Positions 32,489 through 42,006 are shown, numbered from the stretch's first letter. The stretch: 54,828 bases of DNA from JAVBLF01 sp031553675 (GCA_031553675.1 JAVBLF010000079.1:1-54828); one strand, 5' to 3'. The notes: generated from the sequence alone by a model not told the origin. Translations and numbers: made by a program.

Positions 32489-33790
32489 ATGCGTTACCAA
32501 ACCCTCGTATTTGACCTGGACGGCACGATCATGAAGACGGACGAAGGCGTGGTGCTGGCGCTGCAATACGCAGCCAATCGGCTGGGCTTGCAGGGCTTGC
32601 CCTACGACAGGCCGGAGCTCTTCATCGGGCCGTCGAACATCTGGTTTTGCACCGAACATCTGGGGCTGGACATGGAGCGGGCGATCGCCTTTGACCATCT
32701 GATGGTCGAGGAATACGGACGCGTTTCCGAGGCACATAGCCAGGTCTTTGACGGCATGATCGAGCTGCTTCGCGACGCGAGCGCGGCGGGCTATCGATGC
32801 TTTGTCTGCACGGCCAAGAACGAGGCGGCAGCGATCCATCTGGGTGAGGTGTTTGGCTTCGGGGCCCACGTCGAAGCCACTGTGGGATCGATCGATGGGA
32901 CGGAAGAAAAGGTCGATTTGCTGCGGCGCTTGATCGAGAGCTACGGCCTCGACCCGACGCAAACGGCCATGATCGGCGATCGCTACACCGATCTCGATGG
33001 CGGAAGGCAGAACGGCACGCGCACGGTCGGCGTGCTCTACGGCTACGGCCCCCGCGAAGAGATCGAAAGCTGCCGACCCGACGCCATCGCGGCGGACGTG
33101 GCGGGGCTGCGGGCGCATTTGCTGCATGCGGACGATGGGGCGCGCAGCCTGGCTTCGATCCCCAACGTCTTGTTCGACCTCGACGGAACGATCGTCGCCT
33201 CAGCGCCCGGCATCCAGGCGGGGATCCGCCACGCCGCGGGGATCATGGGCATCGAAGTCTCGCTCGAAGACACGCGCCGTTACATCGGTCCGCCGATGGA
33301 GCGCTTTGCGCGTGAGGGCCTCGGCCTGAAGGGCGAGGACGCCGAGCGTTTCGTCAAGATCTTCCGCGCGTATTACGCCGAACGCGGCGTGCTCGAATGC
33401 CCGCCCTATCCGGGCATGGTCGCGTTGCTGCATGCGCTGCACGATGCCGGACGCAAGATCTTCCTCTGCACGAGCAAGCCCCAGCCCATGGCGGTGCGCG
33501 CGCTGGAGCCGATCGGCGTGCTGGACTGCTTTGATGGCGTGGTCGGCGCGGTCGAGGGTCGACGGGAAAAGGCGGCACTTTTGGCCTACGCGCTCGAAAG
33601 TTGCCGCATCGACCCGAACGAGGCCGTCATGATCGGCGATCGCGACCTCGACCTGCTGGCGGCCAAGGCGTGCGGAACGCATGCCATCGGCGCGCTCTAC
33701 GGCTACGGCGACCTTGAAGAACTGCAAGCCGCCCAACCCGACGCGATCGCCGAAAGCGTCGCCGATCTCGCGCGGCTTTTGCTGGGTTAG
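32489..33790 (+). CDS. Tandem HAD hydrolase (two complete HAD domains)
   Basis: The 433-residue protein holds two phosphoglycolate-phosphatase-like HAD domains in one chain. Domain 1 has DLDGTI with D9 and D11, K141 and GDRYTDLDG (163-171). Domain 2 starts at residue ~226 with FDLDGTI (D230, D232) and ends with GDRDLDLLAA. Both keep the nucleophile Asp and the acidic pair, so both could be active. Single-domain relatives of ~215 residues are the norm. GGAGG lies 7 nt before the ATG. It sits between the decarboxylase and holB, where tmk is usual. The substrate is not predictable. Confidence 0.9.
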   Translation: MRYQTLVFDLDGTIMKTDEGVVLALQYAANRLGLQGLPYDRPELFIGPSNIWFCTEHLGLDMERAIAFDHLMVEEYGRVSEAHSQVFDGMIELLRDASAAGYRCFVCTAKNEAAAIHLGEVFGFGAHVEATVGSIDGTEEKVDLLRRLIESYGLDPTQTAMIGDRYTDLDGGRQNGTRTVGVLYGYGPREEIESCRPDAIAADVAGLRAHLLHADDGARSLASIPNVLFDLDGTIVASAPGIQAGIRHAAGIMGIEVSLEDTRRYIGPPMERFAREGLGLKGEDAERFVKIFRAYYAERGVLECPPYPGMVALLHALHDAGRKIFLCTSKPQPMAVRALEPIGVLDCFDGVVGAVEGRREKAALLAYALESCRIDPNEAVMIGDRDLDLLAAKACGTHAIGALYGYGDLEELQAAQPDAIAESVADLARLLLG

Positions 33791-33801
33791 GGGGGATCTG
33801 C

Positions 33802-34647
33802 GTGGACAACGCCGTCGATCGCTGGATCGCCAGCCTGCCTTCACAGGGAATGCACGCGTTTTTGATCACGGGCGCAGGCCGCGAGGAAGCCGCCAAACGC
33901 GCGGCGGCAGCCATGCTTTGCGAGCGGCGGGGTGAGGAAGCCTGCGGTCAGTGCATGCCCTGCCGCCTGATCGCGTCGGGCAACCACCCCGACTTTCTCC
34001 GGCTCCGGCGCAGCGAAAAGGACAAGTTCATCAAGATCGACGCCGTTCGCGCGTTGATCGGCGACTGCCACATCGCGCCGCACTTTTTCCGCAAGGTCGT
34101 GTGGATCGAAGAAGCGCACACCATGAACGAAGCTGCGCAAAACGCGTTGCTCCGCACGCTCGAAGAACCGCCCGACGAAGTGCGCTTTCTGTTGACAGGA
34201 GCCGAAGCGGGCCTTTTGCCGACGATCCGATCGCGCTGCGCCGTGTTGCGGCTGGGCGGCGGCGCAGAAGCGACGGCCGACGCCGAAGCGGTCGCGCTGG
34301 CTGTCGGGGCGCTCCGCCTCATCGCGCAGGGCAAGGCCGTCGAAGCCGCTGCGATCTATGCCGACAAAAAGCACGACACCTCCGCCCTCTTCGCCGCGCA
34401 GACCGTCGTGTTGCGCGATCGGATCGCGGGTACCTTGGGACGCCCTCCTTTGGGCGAGGGGGTGGGCGCGATCGGCGACTGGTCGATCGGTTCGCTGTCG
34501 ATCGCGCTCGAACTGACCCTCGAAGCCCGCCGCCGCATCGAACGCAATTTCAGCGCCGCCCTCACCGCCGATTGGTTCGCCGTTTCCATGGCGCGCATTT
34601 GGCAGCGCGACCAGGCGCAAATGCTTGCGCGCCTCTCGCCGCAATGA
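33802..34647 (+). CDS. holB: DNA polymerase III delta' subunit
   Basis: The 281-residue clamp-loader subunit carries IRSRC, EAHTMNEAAQNALLRTLEEPP and a Cys cluster (CERRGEEACGQCMPC). The Walker A region is degenerate (ITGAGREEAAK), as in delta' proteins that do not bind ATP. The start is GTG at 33802 after GGGGGG. It begins 11 bp after the HAD gene, and ricT follows 79 bp later as in Bacillus holB-yaaT. Confidence 0.92.
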   Translation: MDNAVDRWIASLPSQGMHAFLITGAGREEAAKRAAAAMLCERRGEEACGQCMPCRLIASGNHPDFLRLRRSEKDKFIKIDAVRALIGDCHIAPHFFRKVVWIEEAHTMNEAAQNALLRTLEEPPDEVRFLLTGAEAGLLPTIRSRCAVLRLGGGAEATADAEAVALAVGALRLIAQGKAVEAAAIYADKKHDTSALFAAQTVVLRDRIAGTLGRPPLGEGVGAIGDWSIGSLSIALELTLEARRRIERNFSAALTADWFAVSMARIWQRDQAQMLARLSPQ

Positions 34648-34726
34648 TAAGATGATAGCGGCGTGGACACCCTGTCCGCGTCCGCGTATCGATAAACGCC
34701 CGCATCGAAGCGGGCTGGAGGAAACT

Positions 34727-35734
34727 ATGGTCAAGGTCATCGGCGTCCGATTCAAATCGGCGAGCAAGATATACTTTTTCGATCCCGGCGAATTCGACGT
34801 CCAGCCGGGAGAAGGCGTGATCGTCGAGACGACGCGCGGCATCGAATACGGCGAAGTCGTCAACGGCCCGCAGCAGGTCGAGGTCAGCGATCTCGTCGTG
34901 CCGCTCAAGCAGATCCTGCGCATCGCGGACGAATCCGACCGCAACATGGTCGATCAAAACAGCGCCAAGCAAAAGGATGCTTTTGCGATTTGCGAAGAAA
35001 AGATCGCCGCCCACAAGCTCGACATGAAGCTGGTCGATGTCGAATACAGCTTCAACGGCTCGAAGATCACCTTCTACTTTACGGCGGACGGCCGCGTCGA
35101 TTTCCGCGAGCTCGTGAAAGACCTCGCAAGCGTCTTCCGCACCCGCATCGAACTGCGTCAGATCGGCGTGCGCGACGAAGCCCGCATGATCGGCGGGCTG
35201 GGCGGCTGCGGGCGGGTCGTATGCTGCAAGCAATTTCTGGGCGATTTTCACCCTGTCTCGATCAAAATGGCGAAAGAACAGAGCCTCTCGCTCAGCCCGA
35301 CGAAGATCTCCGGCATTTGCGGCCGCCTGATGTGCTGCCTCAAGTACGAGCAGGAAACCTACGAGCAGCTCCGCAAGCAAATGCCCCGCGTCGGCCGCGA
35401 CGTCCTCACGCCTGACGGCCACGGCGTCGTCGTCTCCAACCAAGTGATCGCCGAGCGCGCCAAGGTGCGCATCACCCTGCCCGACGGCACGATGGAACTG
35501 CGCGAATACCCGATCGCGCAGATCGAACGCGCCCCCCAGGAAGGATTTCAGGCGCCTCATCCGCCTCGCGCCGAAACGCCGCCGCCCGAGCGCGAAGCAC
35601 ATGCCGCCCCCGAGGCCGAGGAGTCCGCGTCCGGCGAAACACCTGAGCCGCCGTTTCCCGACGGAGACGAGCCGAAACGCCGTCCGCGTCCGCCGCGCCG
35701 CCGCCCCCACCGCCGCCCCGCAACCACCTCCTAA
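34727..35734 (+). CDS. ricT: RicT (PSP1 domain protein, YaaT)
   Basis: The PSP1 protein has 335 residues. It shows VKVIGVRFKSASKIYFFDPG at the N-terminus and the iron-sulfur cysteines C161, C166, C167 (GGCGRVVCCKQFL) and C198, C203, C204 (CGRLMCC). In Bacillus, RicT works with RicA and RicF in the Y-complex that helps RNase Y mature mRNAs and affects sporulation and competence. The ATG at 34727 follows GGAGGAAAC. The last ~80 residues form a Pro/Glu- then Arg/Pro-rich tail (KRRPRPPRRRPHRRP) not found in the family core, probably disordered and perhaps RNA-binding. Confidence 0.94.
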   Translation: MVKVIGVRFKSASKIYFFDPGEFDVQPGEGVIVETTRGIEYGEVVNGPQQVEVSDLVVPLKQILRIADESDRNMVDQNSAKQKDAFAICEEKIAAHKLDMKLVDVEYSFNGSKITFYFTADGRVDFRELVKDLASVFRTRIELRQIGVRDEARMIGGLGGCGRVVCCKQFLGDFHPVSIKMAKEQSLSLSPTKISGICGRLMCCLKYEQETYEQLRKQMPRVGRDVLTPDGHGVVVSNQVIAERAKVRITLPDGTMELREYPIAQIERAPQEGFQAPHPPRAETPPPEREAHAAPEAEESASGETPEPPFPDGDEPKRRPRPPRRRPHRRPATTS

Positions 35735-36161
35735 AAGCCCGTTGCGTTGCGCGGACAAAGATATGCGCTGCGAAAAACACTTCATCCGCATATCGCACAT
35801 ATTGAATATAAATGCCTCTTCGAATTGATCGGAGAGGCATTTGCATACCTAGGGAAGGGGTGGGGGGCGCAGAAAGTCAACATTTCATTAAATATCGCGC
35901 GACACTCAACACTTCTTGAATATTTCGAATAAAGATATTTAGAATTTGTAAATTTTGTTTGAAGAGATGCAAAAACCGATGCGCCACCGCCGCGTTTCTG
36001 CTACAATAACAAGAGCATAAATGGCTGGTTTCGTCGAATTTGCGCGTTTTGATGTACTTAAAGTCGGGTTTTGTCGCGTTTCTCCGCGCGCCCAACCGCG
36101 CGTGAAAACGGCGTTTTGTCCTTTCCATTCCCAAAGAATATACAGAAGTGGCGGTGTGAAA
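35735..36161. other. 427 bp intergenic region before the SpoIID-like gene
   Basis: It contains a hairpin at 35809-35843 (AAATGCCTC/GAGGCATTT with a long loop and a short T-run), possibly the ricT terminator, then an A/T-rich stretch. TACAAT at 36002-36007 could be a -10 but has no good -35 at 17 bp. No gene is seen. Confidence 0.6.
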
Positions 36162-39100
36162 ATGAAAGAAATGCAGATGATTCTGCGCGGTAAGCGCTGC
36201 GCTGCGGCCCTGATGTCGCTCGCGATGCTCCTGACGGTCCTTTTTGGCGTCCTGGCCGCACCGGCTTCGGCCAAGGACTACTCGACCGTGCGCGTCAAGC
36301 TCTCCAATGCCAACGACGGCACGCTGAACCTCGCGCTGAACGGGCGCTATACGCTCGAGCAAAACGGCGCAAGTCTCCCGGCCGAGATCGTAATCAACCG
36401 GACGGCCAACGGCCTGTCGATCGTGAACAAAGCCACCAGCGCCCCGATCTACAGCGGTTCGCGCGCGCGCATCGTTCGCGCCGCCAACCAGGACGACAAA
36501 TCCGGCCTCATCAACATGTTCACCAAGATCCACGGCAAAAACGATTACCTCGGCGACATGGACATCAAAGCCTCCGACAGCGGCTTCCAGGTCGTCAACA
36601 TCCTGCCGATGGAGCATTACCTCTACGGCGTCGTCGCGCACGAGATGAATGACAGCTGGCCGATCGAGGCGCTCAAAGCCCAGGCCGTCGCCGCCCGCAG
36701 CTATGCCGCCGGTTATTCCGGCCGCTACAGCGACTACGACATCGTCGACAACACGAACGACCAAGTCTACAAAGGCTACAAAGCCTCCAACAAAAACGTC
36801 ATCGCCGCCGTCGACGCGACCCGCGGCCAGATCGCCATGTACAACGGCAAGATCGCCCGTTGCTACTATGCTGCCAGCAACGGCGGACAGACCGAACTGA
36901 CCACCAACGTGTGGAGCGAGAGCATCCCCTATTGCACGATGAAGGACGACCCCTACGACGTCCGCAACCCCCAGAGTCCCAAGCAGACGATCTTCTTCCC
37001 GAAGACCGTCTCGGCGAACACGCCGATCAAACCCGCGCTGGAGAGCTTCCTGAAGGTCCAGGTCGCGCCCAAGCTGAAAGAAAAGGGCTATTCGACCTAC
37101 GGCGACCAGATCAAGATCGTCGGCATCGACAGCCTGACCGGCGGCAAGGCCAAATACGCCGCGCCCAGCCGCAACTACAAAACGGCCGTCGCCGTCGTGC
37201 GCGTACTCGGCGTCAAGGGTTCGGGCAACGGCATCTCGACGAGCGGCGTCAAGGTCGGCACCAAGCCCACCAAACCCGAATTCACCCAGGTCGGCGAAAA
37301 CCCGAACGGCCCGATCTACCGCGACGCCGCCGGCAACATCTACGATTCGGCCTCGGTGCAGCTCATCCTCCAGCAGTATGAAGCGCGCCTGCGCGAATGG
37401 GAAAGCGGCGAGACGACCCTCTCCGACTCGGGAAGCGGCCTGAGCGGACAGACCGGCACCGTTTCGGTCGAGGTCGAGTTTTCGATTTACGATCTCAAAG
37501 ACAAGACCAAACCCTACCGCCTGTTCACGAACGACAGCCTCATCATGTACTATCCCGAGGAATGCGAAGGCGGCTTCAACCTCGTTAATGTCCGCTTTGG
37601 CCACGGCGTCGGCATGAGCCAGCGCGGCGCCCAGCAAATGGCCTCGGAAGGCAAGACTTACCAAGACATCCTGAATTTCTACTACGAAGGCATTTCGCTT
37701 TCGAGCTCGGATTACGCGATCCCCGACGCGCCCAGCTCGAACGCCACACCCACCCCCAGCACGACCGATTCGACCGCCGTCGATCCCAACACGCTCACCG
37801 CGGACGACGAAGTGCCGTCGGAAGAGGCCGAGGTCAACGAAGAAGCGGAAGCGATCGAAGCGCTTCCGCCGGAAGGCATCGACACGCCCGAAGTGAAGAG
37901 CGCCCTCGTGTCGGGCTGGATCAACAGCACGTCCGCCAAGCTCTACAGCAGCCCCGACAAGGCCAGCAAGTCGCTCGGCAGCGTCAAGCGCAGCATGACC
38001 GTCAACGTCATCCAGCAGCAGGACGATTGGTTCCTCGTCAACATGAGCGGCACCGGCACGATCGGCTACCTTCCCGTTGCGGACGTCGTCGTCAGCAAGG
38101 GGGTGGGACGCGTGATCCCCGAAACGATCAAGATGCGGAAGGCAAGCGCCGATACGCCGAACATCACCCTGAACGGTGGCGATCTCGTTTCGATCGTCGG
38201 GCGCACGAACAGCTATTACGCGATCGCGCTGGCCGGCGGCGGCAAGGGATACCTGCCGATCGGCGACGTCGAGATCGTCGTCAAGAACCCGCGCGCCACC
38301 CTTCCGACCAATTATCACAGCGGTATGACCGCCTCCAAGCTCACGATCTATTCCGATCGCGCGATGAAGAAGAGCAAGAAGACCGTCATCCCGTCGTCCG
38401 CGCTCGTCAAGGTCAACGCCAAGACCTCGAACGGCAAGGCCTACAACGTGACCTACCAGGGCGTGACCGGCTACGTCCAAAAGAGCGGCGTCAAGCTGCT
38501 GAAAAAGGGCGGCGTCCATCCGCTTTCGTCGAAGCTCCTGGCGGATTATCTCGACAGCACCCGCTCGAACGCGCTCGTCGCGACCGTCGTCGCGCCGGAA
38601 CCGCCCGTCCATGCCAACGAAGGCGCGCCGCTCGACCTCAACGCGAGAAGCCTGCAAGAAGCCGTCTCCGAAGCGCTCAAAGCGTCCGCCGCCAACGCCT
38701 TTGCGACCAATCCCACCCTCGCCGACGAAATCGTCGCCGAACGGATCGACGACGAATGGGGCCTGTCCGAGGAACTGTCTGCGGCGACGACCGAGCTGCC
38801 CGGCACGATCCGGGGCACGACGGTCAACATGCGCAAAGAAGCCAACACCACGAGCGCCATCATCCGCCAACTCGCGGGTGGCGAGAATGTCACCGTTCTC
38901 GGCAAAAACGGCACATTCTACTACATCCGCGATTCGCGCGGCAACGTCGGCTACGTGTCGGGTGACTTCGTTTCGGTCAGCGGCAATGTGTCGGTTGGCG
39001 TCATCCGCTTCGAAGATGTCAATGTTCGCCAGAACCCCAACACGACGAGCGACATCGTCGCCAACCTCAGCAAAGGGGCGTCTGTCACGGTCATCGGCAG

Positions 39101-39716
39101 CTCGGGGCCGTTCTACAAGGTCCGCACCTCGAACGGCAAAGAAGGCTACATCCACGAAGATTTGATTTCCGTCCAGGCGGCGGAAGTCCCGACGGTGTCG
39201 GGTGCCGGCAGCGGCACGACCCAGACGGGCAAGGCGACGAGCGCGGGCGCTTCTTCCGGCCGCAAACCCGTCGCGACCGGTGTGATCACGGGCGGCACCG
39301 TCAACATGCGCCAAGAACCCAACACGACTTCAGCCGTCCTGACGACGATTCCCGATGGCACGCGCGTCAACATCATCGCGAAGAAAAATGGCTTCATGCG
39401 CGTCTCCTACAACGGCAAAGAGGGTTACGTCCACCGCGACTACATCCCCGACAGCACCTGGAGGAAGATCGGCGCGACGTCGACCGGCAGCGGCACGACC
39501 ACCACGCAAAGCGCCAACAGCAGCAACAGCGGCGGCAAGGTGGCCGTCGCAAACACGGGCGTCAACCTCCGTGCCGAGGCGAGCTCGAAATCCAAACGCC
39601 TGGCCGTCGTTTACAAGAACGAACCCGTCACCGTACTCCAAGATATGGGAGAGTGGCTCAAGGTGTCGGCCAAGGGCTATACCGGCTACGTGCTCTCCAA
39701 AAGCATCGATCGTTGA
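36162..39716 (+). CDS. SpoIID/LytB domain protein with seven SH3-like repeats
   Basis: This secreted 1184-residue protein has a signal peptide cut after ASA (residue ~37). The SpoIID domain carries PMEHYLYGVVAHEM with the catalytic-type Glu at ~161 and ends in FGHGVGMSQRGAQQM (~479-493). An acidic Pro/Thr linker (~520-575) follows. Seven SH3b-like repeats then start near residues 584, 649, 718, 880, 946, 1040 and 1127, most with the VNMR(K/Q)EPN-type motif. SpoIID proteins are lytic transglycosylases on denuded glycan; SH3b repeats bind the wall. I chose ATG 36162; GTG 36156 is possible. The size and repeats point to a wall enzyme rather than classical SpoIID. Confidence 0.88.
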   Translation: MKEMQMILRGKRCAAALMSLAMLLTVLFGVLAAPASAKDYSTVRVKLSNANDGTLNLALNGRYTLEQNGASLPAEIVINRTANGLSIVNKATSAPIYSGSRARIVRAANQDDKSGLINMFTKIHGKNDYLGDMDIKASDSGFQVVNILPMEHYLYGVVAHEMNDSWPIEALKAQAVAARSYAAGYSGRYSDYDIVDNTNDQVYKGYKASNKNVIAAVDATRGQIAMYNGKIARCYYAASNGGQTELTTNVWSESIPYCTMKDDPYDVRNPQSPKQTIFFPKTVSANTPIKPALESFLKVQVAPKLKEKGYSTYGDQIKIVGIDSLTGGKAKYAAPSRNYKTAVAVVRVLGVKGSGNGISTSGVKVGTKPTKPEFTQVGENPNGPIYRDAAGNIYDSASVQLILQQYEARLREWESGETTLSDSGSGLSGQTGTVSVEVEFSIYDLKDKTKPYRLFTNDSLIMYYPEECEGGFNLVNVRFGHGVGMSQRGAQQMASEGKTYQDILNFYYEGISLSSSDYAIPDAPSSNATPTPSTTDSTAVDPNTLTADDEVPSEEAEVNEEAEAIEALPPEGIDTPEVKSALVSGWINSTSAKLYSSPDKASKSLGSVKRSMTVNVIQQQDDWFLVNMSGTGTIGYLPVADVVVSKGVGRVIPETIKMRKASADTPNITLNGGDLVSIVGRTNSYYAIALAGGGKGYLPIGDVEIVVKNPRATLPTNYHSGMTASKLTIYSDRAMKKSKKTVIPSSALVKVNAKTSNGKAYNVTYQGVTGYVQKSGVKLLKKGGVHPLSSKLLADYLDSTRSNALVATVVAPEPPVHANEGAPLDLNARSLQEAVSEALKASAANAFATNPTLADEIVAERIDDEWGLSEELSAATTELPGTIRGTTVNMRKEANTTSAIIRQLAGGENVTVLGKNGTFYYIRDSRGNVGYVSGDFVSVSGNVSVGVIRFEDVNVRQNPNTTSDIVANLSKGASVTVIGSSGPFYKVRTSNGKEGYIHEDLISVQAAEVPTVSGAGSGTTQTGKATSAGASSGRKPVATGVITGGTVNMRQEPNTTSAVLTTIPDGTRVNIIAKKNGFMRVSYNGKEGYVHRDYIPDSTWRKIGATSTGSGTTTTQSANSSNSGGKVAVANTGVNLRAEASSKSKRLAVVYKNEPVTVLQDMGEWLKVSAKGYTGYVLSKSIDR

Positions 39717-39822
39717 ACGACACGCGTTTCACGAATGTTAAAAATCGACTGTGCTATCCGCTCACACCTGCAAGCAGTGTGGAGCCCATTTTGGAGAACT
39801 TATGGCTGTGTATAGTTCCCAC

Positions 39823-39851
39823 TTGACAACGCCACCGTTTGCCAATACTAT
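39823..39851 (+). promoter_or_regulatory. Promoter for the NlpC/P60 gene
   Basis: TTGACA, a 17 bp spacer and TACTAT. Start predicted near 39858, about 170 nt before the coding start. Confidence 0.75.
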
Positions 39852-39857
39852 ATTGAA

Positions 39858-40031
39858 TAGCATATGTGTTTAGGTGAGTGCGCATGCGCTCCCCGAAACC
39901 GTCAAAGTCGGCCGGCGAAGCGAGGCGCGTTTGTGTTTCGCTTGCGCCGCCGTTTGGCACTTGCAAGTGCGCGCTTTCCCCGCTGCGGACAGGCTGGCGC
40001 GCGCCGTGACGAAAGGATACATGTTTCGGAT
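39858..40031 (+). other. Structured leader of the NlpC/P60 gene
   Basis: The GC-rich leader contains GCGCATGCGC, a long hairpin (GGCGAAGCGA ... TCGCTTGCGCC) and GCACTTGCAAGTGC. I compared it by eye with ydaO/c-di-AMP and c-di-GMP riboswitches and did not find their conserved blocks. Confidence 0.45.
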
Positions 40032-41237
40032 ATGCTGAAAGTAATGAGAGCATTCAGGCGAAAAATGTTCGGATTTGGCGTGGGTATGACGATCGCGCTT
40101 ACCATGAGCACGATGTTCGCCGCGCCTGCTGCCTTGGCGGTCGAACGTTACGAGGTCTTGCAATACGGCGACAAGGACGATTATGTCCTGCGCCTGCAAA
40201 AGGACCTCTATTCGCGCGGCTACATGGAAACCGAACCGACGGGCTATTTCGGCAAAGAAACCCAGAAAGCCGTCGCCTACTACCAGGAACGCCATGACCT
40301 CGAATCCGACGGCAAAGCCGGCCCCAAAACCCAGCAAGCGATCTTCGGCAAACATTACGAAGCCATACCGTCGAGCCGCGAAGTCAAGGAGACCAAGGAG
40401 AGCCCCAGCCTCGACGACGACGACAAAAAGAGCAGCTCATCGTCGGGTTCCTCCTCGAGTTCAAGCGGCATCAAAAAAGGCGACGGCGAGCGCAAAGACC
40501 CCAGCTCGATCATGAACGGCGACGAGGGCGCCACCATCAAAAAGATCCAGAAGCGCCTCAAAGAACTCGGCTACTACAACTACCACAAGATCACGAATTA
40601 CTACGGCGACATCACCGAAGATGCCGTCGAAGCCTTCCAGGAACAGAACGGCCTGACCTCCGACGGCGTCGTCGGAAAGCGGACCAACAAGCTTCTCTTC
40701 TCGTCCAGAGCCAAAAAGTTTAGCAAGAGCTCTGAGAAAAAGTCCTCCACCAAGAATTCGAGCAAGTCTTCCAGCTCGAAGGACAAGGAAGAAAGCAAAG
40801 AAAAAGAAAAGTCGACCGGCGCAAAAAAACAGTCGGCCAAGGGCAAAGCCTCCGCCAGCAACATCATCTCCACGGCGAAAGAGCTGCGCGGCAAGCGCTA
40901 CCGCACAGGCGGTACCGGCCCCAACACATTCGACTGCTCCGGTTTCGTGTATTACGTGCTGCGCGGCTACGGCATCAGCACGCCGCGTACCTCGCGCGAA
41001 ATGAGCAGTTACTCCAAGTGGTCGAAAGTCTCCTCATCCGGCGACCTGCAAAAAGGCGACCTCGTCTTCTTCACATCGCCGAACAGTGGTTCGGGCGTCG
41101 GTCACGTCGGCATCTACATCGGCGGCGGCGACTTCATCCATTGCAGCAGTGGCAAGGCCAAGGGCGTCACGATCTCGAACCTGTCGAGCGGCTCCTACGC
41201 ACGCCGCTTCAAGTGGGGACGGCGCGTGTTCAGCTAA
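40032..41237 (+). CDS. NlpC/P60 peptidoglycan hydrolase with two peptidoglycan-binding repeats
   Basis: The 401-residue secreted protein starts with a signal peptide (cut near ALA36). Two PG_binding_1 domains (~44-104 and ~163-222) are separated by a poly-Ser run (133-146). A Lys/Ser-rich low-complexity linker (~226-275) leads to the NlpC/P60 catalytic domain, with Cys302 (FDCSGFVYY), His358 (GHVGIYIG) and His370 (DFIHCSS). It should cut peptide stems of peptidoglycan. ATG 40032 has AAAGGA at 14 nt, rather far; ATG 40044 is the alternative. It follows the SpoIID-like gene but has its own promoter. Confidence 0.93.
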   Translation: MLKVMRAFRRKMFGFGVGMTIALTMSTMFAAPAALAVERYEVLQYGDKDDYVLRLQKDLYSRGYMETEPTGYFGKETQKAVAYYQERHDLESDGKAGPKTQQAIFGKHYEAIPSSREVKETKESPSLDDDDKKSSSSSGSSSSSSGIKKGDGERKDPSSIMNGDEGATIKKIQKRLKELGYYNYHKITNYYGDITEDAVEAFQEQNGLTSDGVVGKRTNKLLFSSRAKKFSKSSEKKSSTKNSSKSSSSKDKEESKEKEKSTGAKKQSAKGKASASNIISTAKELRGKRYRTGGTGPNTFDCSGFVYYVLRGYGISTPRTSREMSSYSKWSKVSSSGDLQKGDLVFFTSPNSGSGVGHVGIYIGGGDFIHCSSGKAKGVTISNLSSGSYARRFKWGRRVFS

Positions 41238-41252
41238 AAACATACGCGGATC

Positions 41253-41285
41253 AAAAAAGGCCGAGGCATAACGCCCGGCCTTTTT
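41253..41285 (+). terminator. Terminator after the NlpC/P60 gene
   Basis: AAAAAAGGCCG...CGGCCTTTTT. Confidence 0.85.
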
Positions 41286-41375
41286 GGTGCAAACCGATGT
41301 GCAATTCGTGCGCCCCAACCTTCTACAAGCAGAATATGCGTATTTTGACACATATCTTTCGATGCCGGAGCGCCT

Positions 41376-41822
41376 TCAATACGTGCTGATCATATCGACG
41401 GCAGCTTGGTAAAAGGACAAAATGTTGTCCTCTGCGCCGTTTTTGATGCGCTTGTACGCCTTCGAGATCGGGTAAATGGTGGTTTTTTCCGCGTTCATCA
41501 GTTGCCACTCCCCCGACATATACGACAGATCCTCGTTTTCGTCCGTCCAAATAAAGCCGTATAAATGCAGATGGTTGCGCAACAAAGTCTCGCCAATGTA
41601 AGCGCCAAAGATCGAGGCCATCGCCCAAAGCTGCCGATCCGTGACGCTTCGCCCCGTGATGCGGCGAAAGAAACGCTTGACGGCCGTGCCGTGATAGTCG
41701 AGGGAGTAGTAGTCGAGGATCTCCTCCACTTCGGCAATGCTGCGATCAGAGAAGTCGAGCTCGAAGCCAAAAGGTCGGGCGTACTCGATCGCTGTCTGGC
41801 ACAGTCTCTCCACTCTCGTCAT
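41376..41822 (-). CDS. Small soluble protein, DUF3806-like
   Basis: The 148-residue protein is mostly helical and unfamiliar, except that WAMASIFGAYIGETLLRN followed by HLYGFIW resembles DUF3806-type proteins. There is no signal peptide or membrane segment. The ATG at 41822 is preceded by GGAAGGA at about 9 nt. A longer reading from TTG 41867 would start on top of an extended -10 (TGCTATAAT, 41867-41875 on the minus strand), so I reject it. The function is unknown. Confidence 0.6.
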   Translation of the reverse strand: MTRVERLCQTAIEYARPFGFELDFSDRSIAEVEEILDYYSLDYHGTAVKRFFRRITGRSVTDRQLWAMASIFGAYIGETLLRNHLHLYGFIWTDENEDLSYMSGEWQLMNAEKTTIYPISKAYKRIKNGAEDNILSFYQAAVDMISTY

Positions 41823-41910
41823 GCGGCGCCTTCCTTCCCGACGGTTTTCGTCACGATACCATTCCAATTATAGCATAAATGACCCGTGTCTTAGAACCCT
41901 AAACACGTCG

Positions 41911-41959
41911 CTTCTTTTCTGTACCTTTTTTGTAAAAAAGGTACCCAAAAAACTTCTGC
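41911..41959 (+). repeat. A/T hairpin repeat, copy 4
   Basis: CTTCTTTTCT, stem GTACCTTTTTT-GT-AAAAAAGGTAC, then CCAAAAAACTTCTG. It opens a 640 bp gene-free stretch (41980-42622) filled by MITE remnants and terminator-like hairpins. Confidence 0.8.
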
Positions 41960-42006
41960 ACCGCCCCGGCACGCCCGCTGCGATCTTCGCGGCCGTGCCG
42001 CCCACT

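Noticed and set aside
35877..39314. An open frame of 1145 codons on the minus strand
   Set aside because: It lies entirely opposite the SpoIID/SH3 gene, shows a GC-rich shadow composition without recognisable domains, and has no ribosome site. It is a by-product of codon bias in the real gene.
39858..40031. c-di-AMP (ydaO) or c-di-GMP riboswitch before the NlpC/P60 gene
   Set aside because: The conserved blocks of those classes could not be found by eye; only generic hairpins are visible, so no class is assigned.
41823..41867. Extended N-terminus of the DUF3806-like protein from TTG 41867
   Set aside because: This start would coincide with an extended -10 promoter element; ATG 41822 has its own ribosome site.
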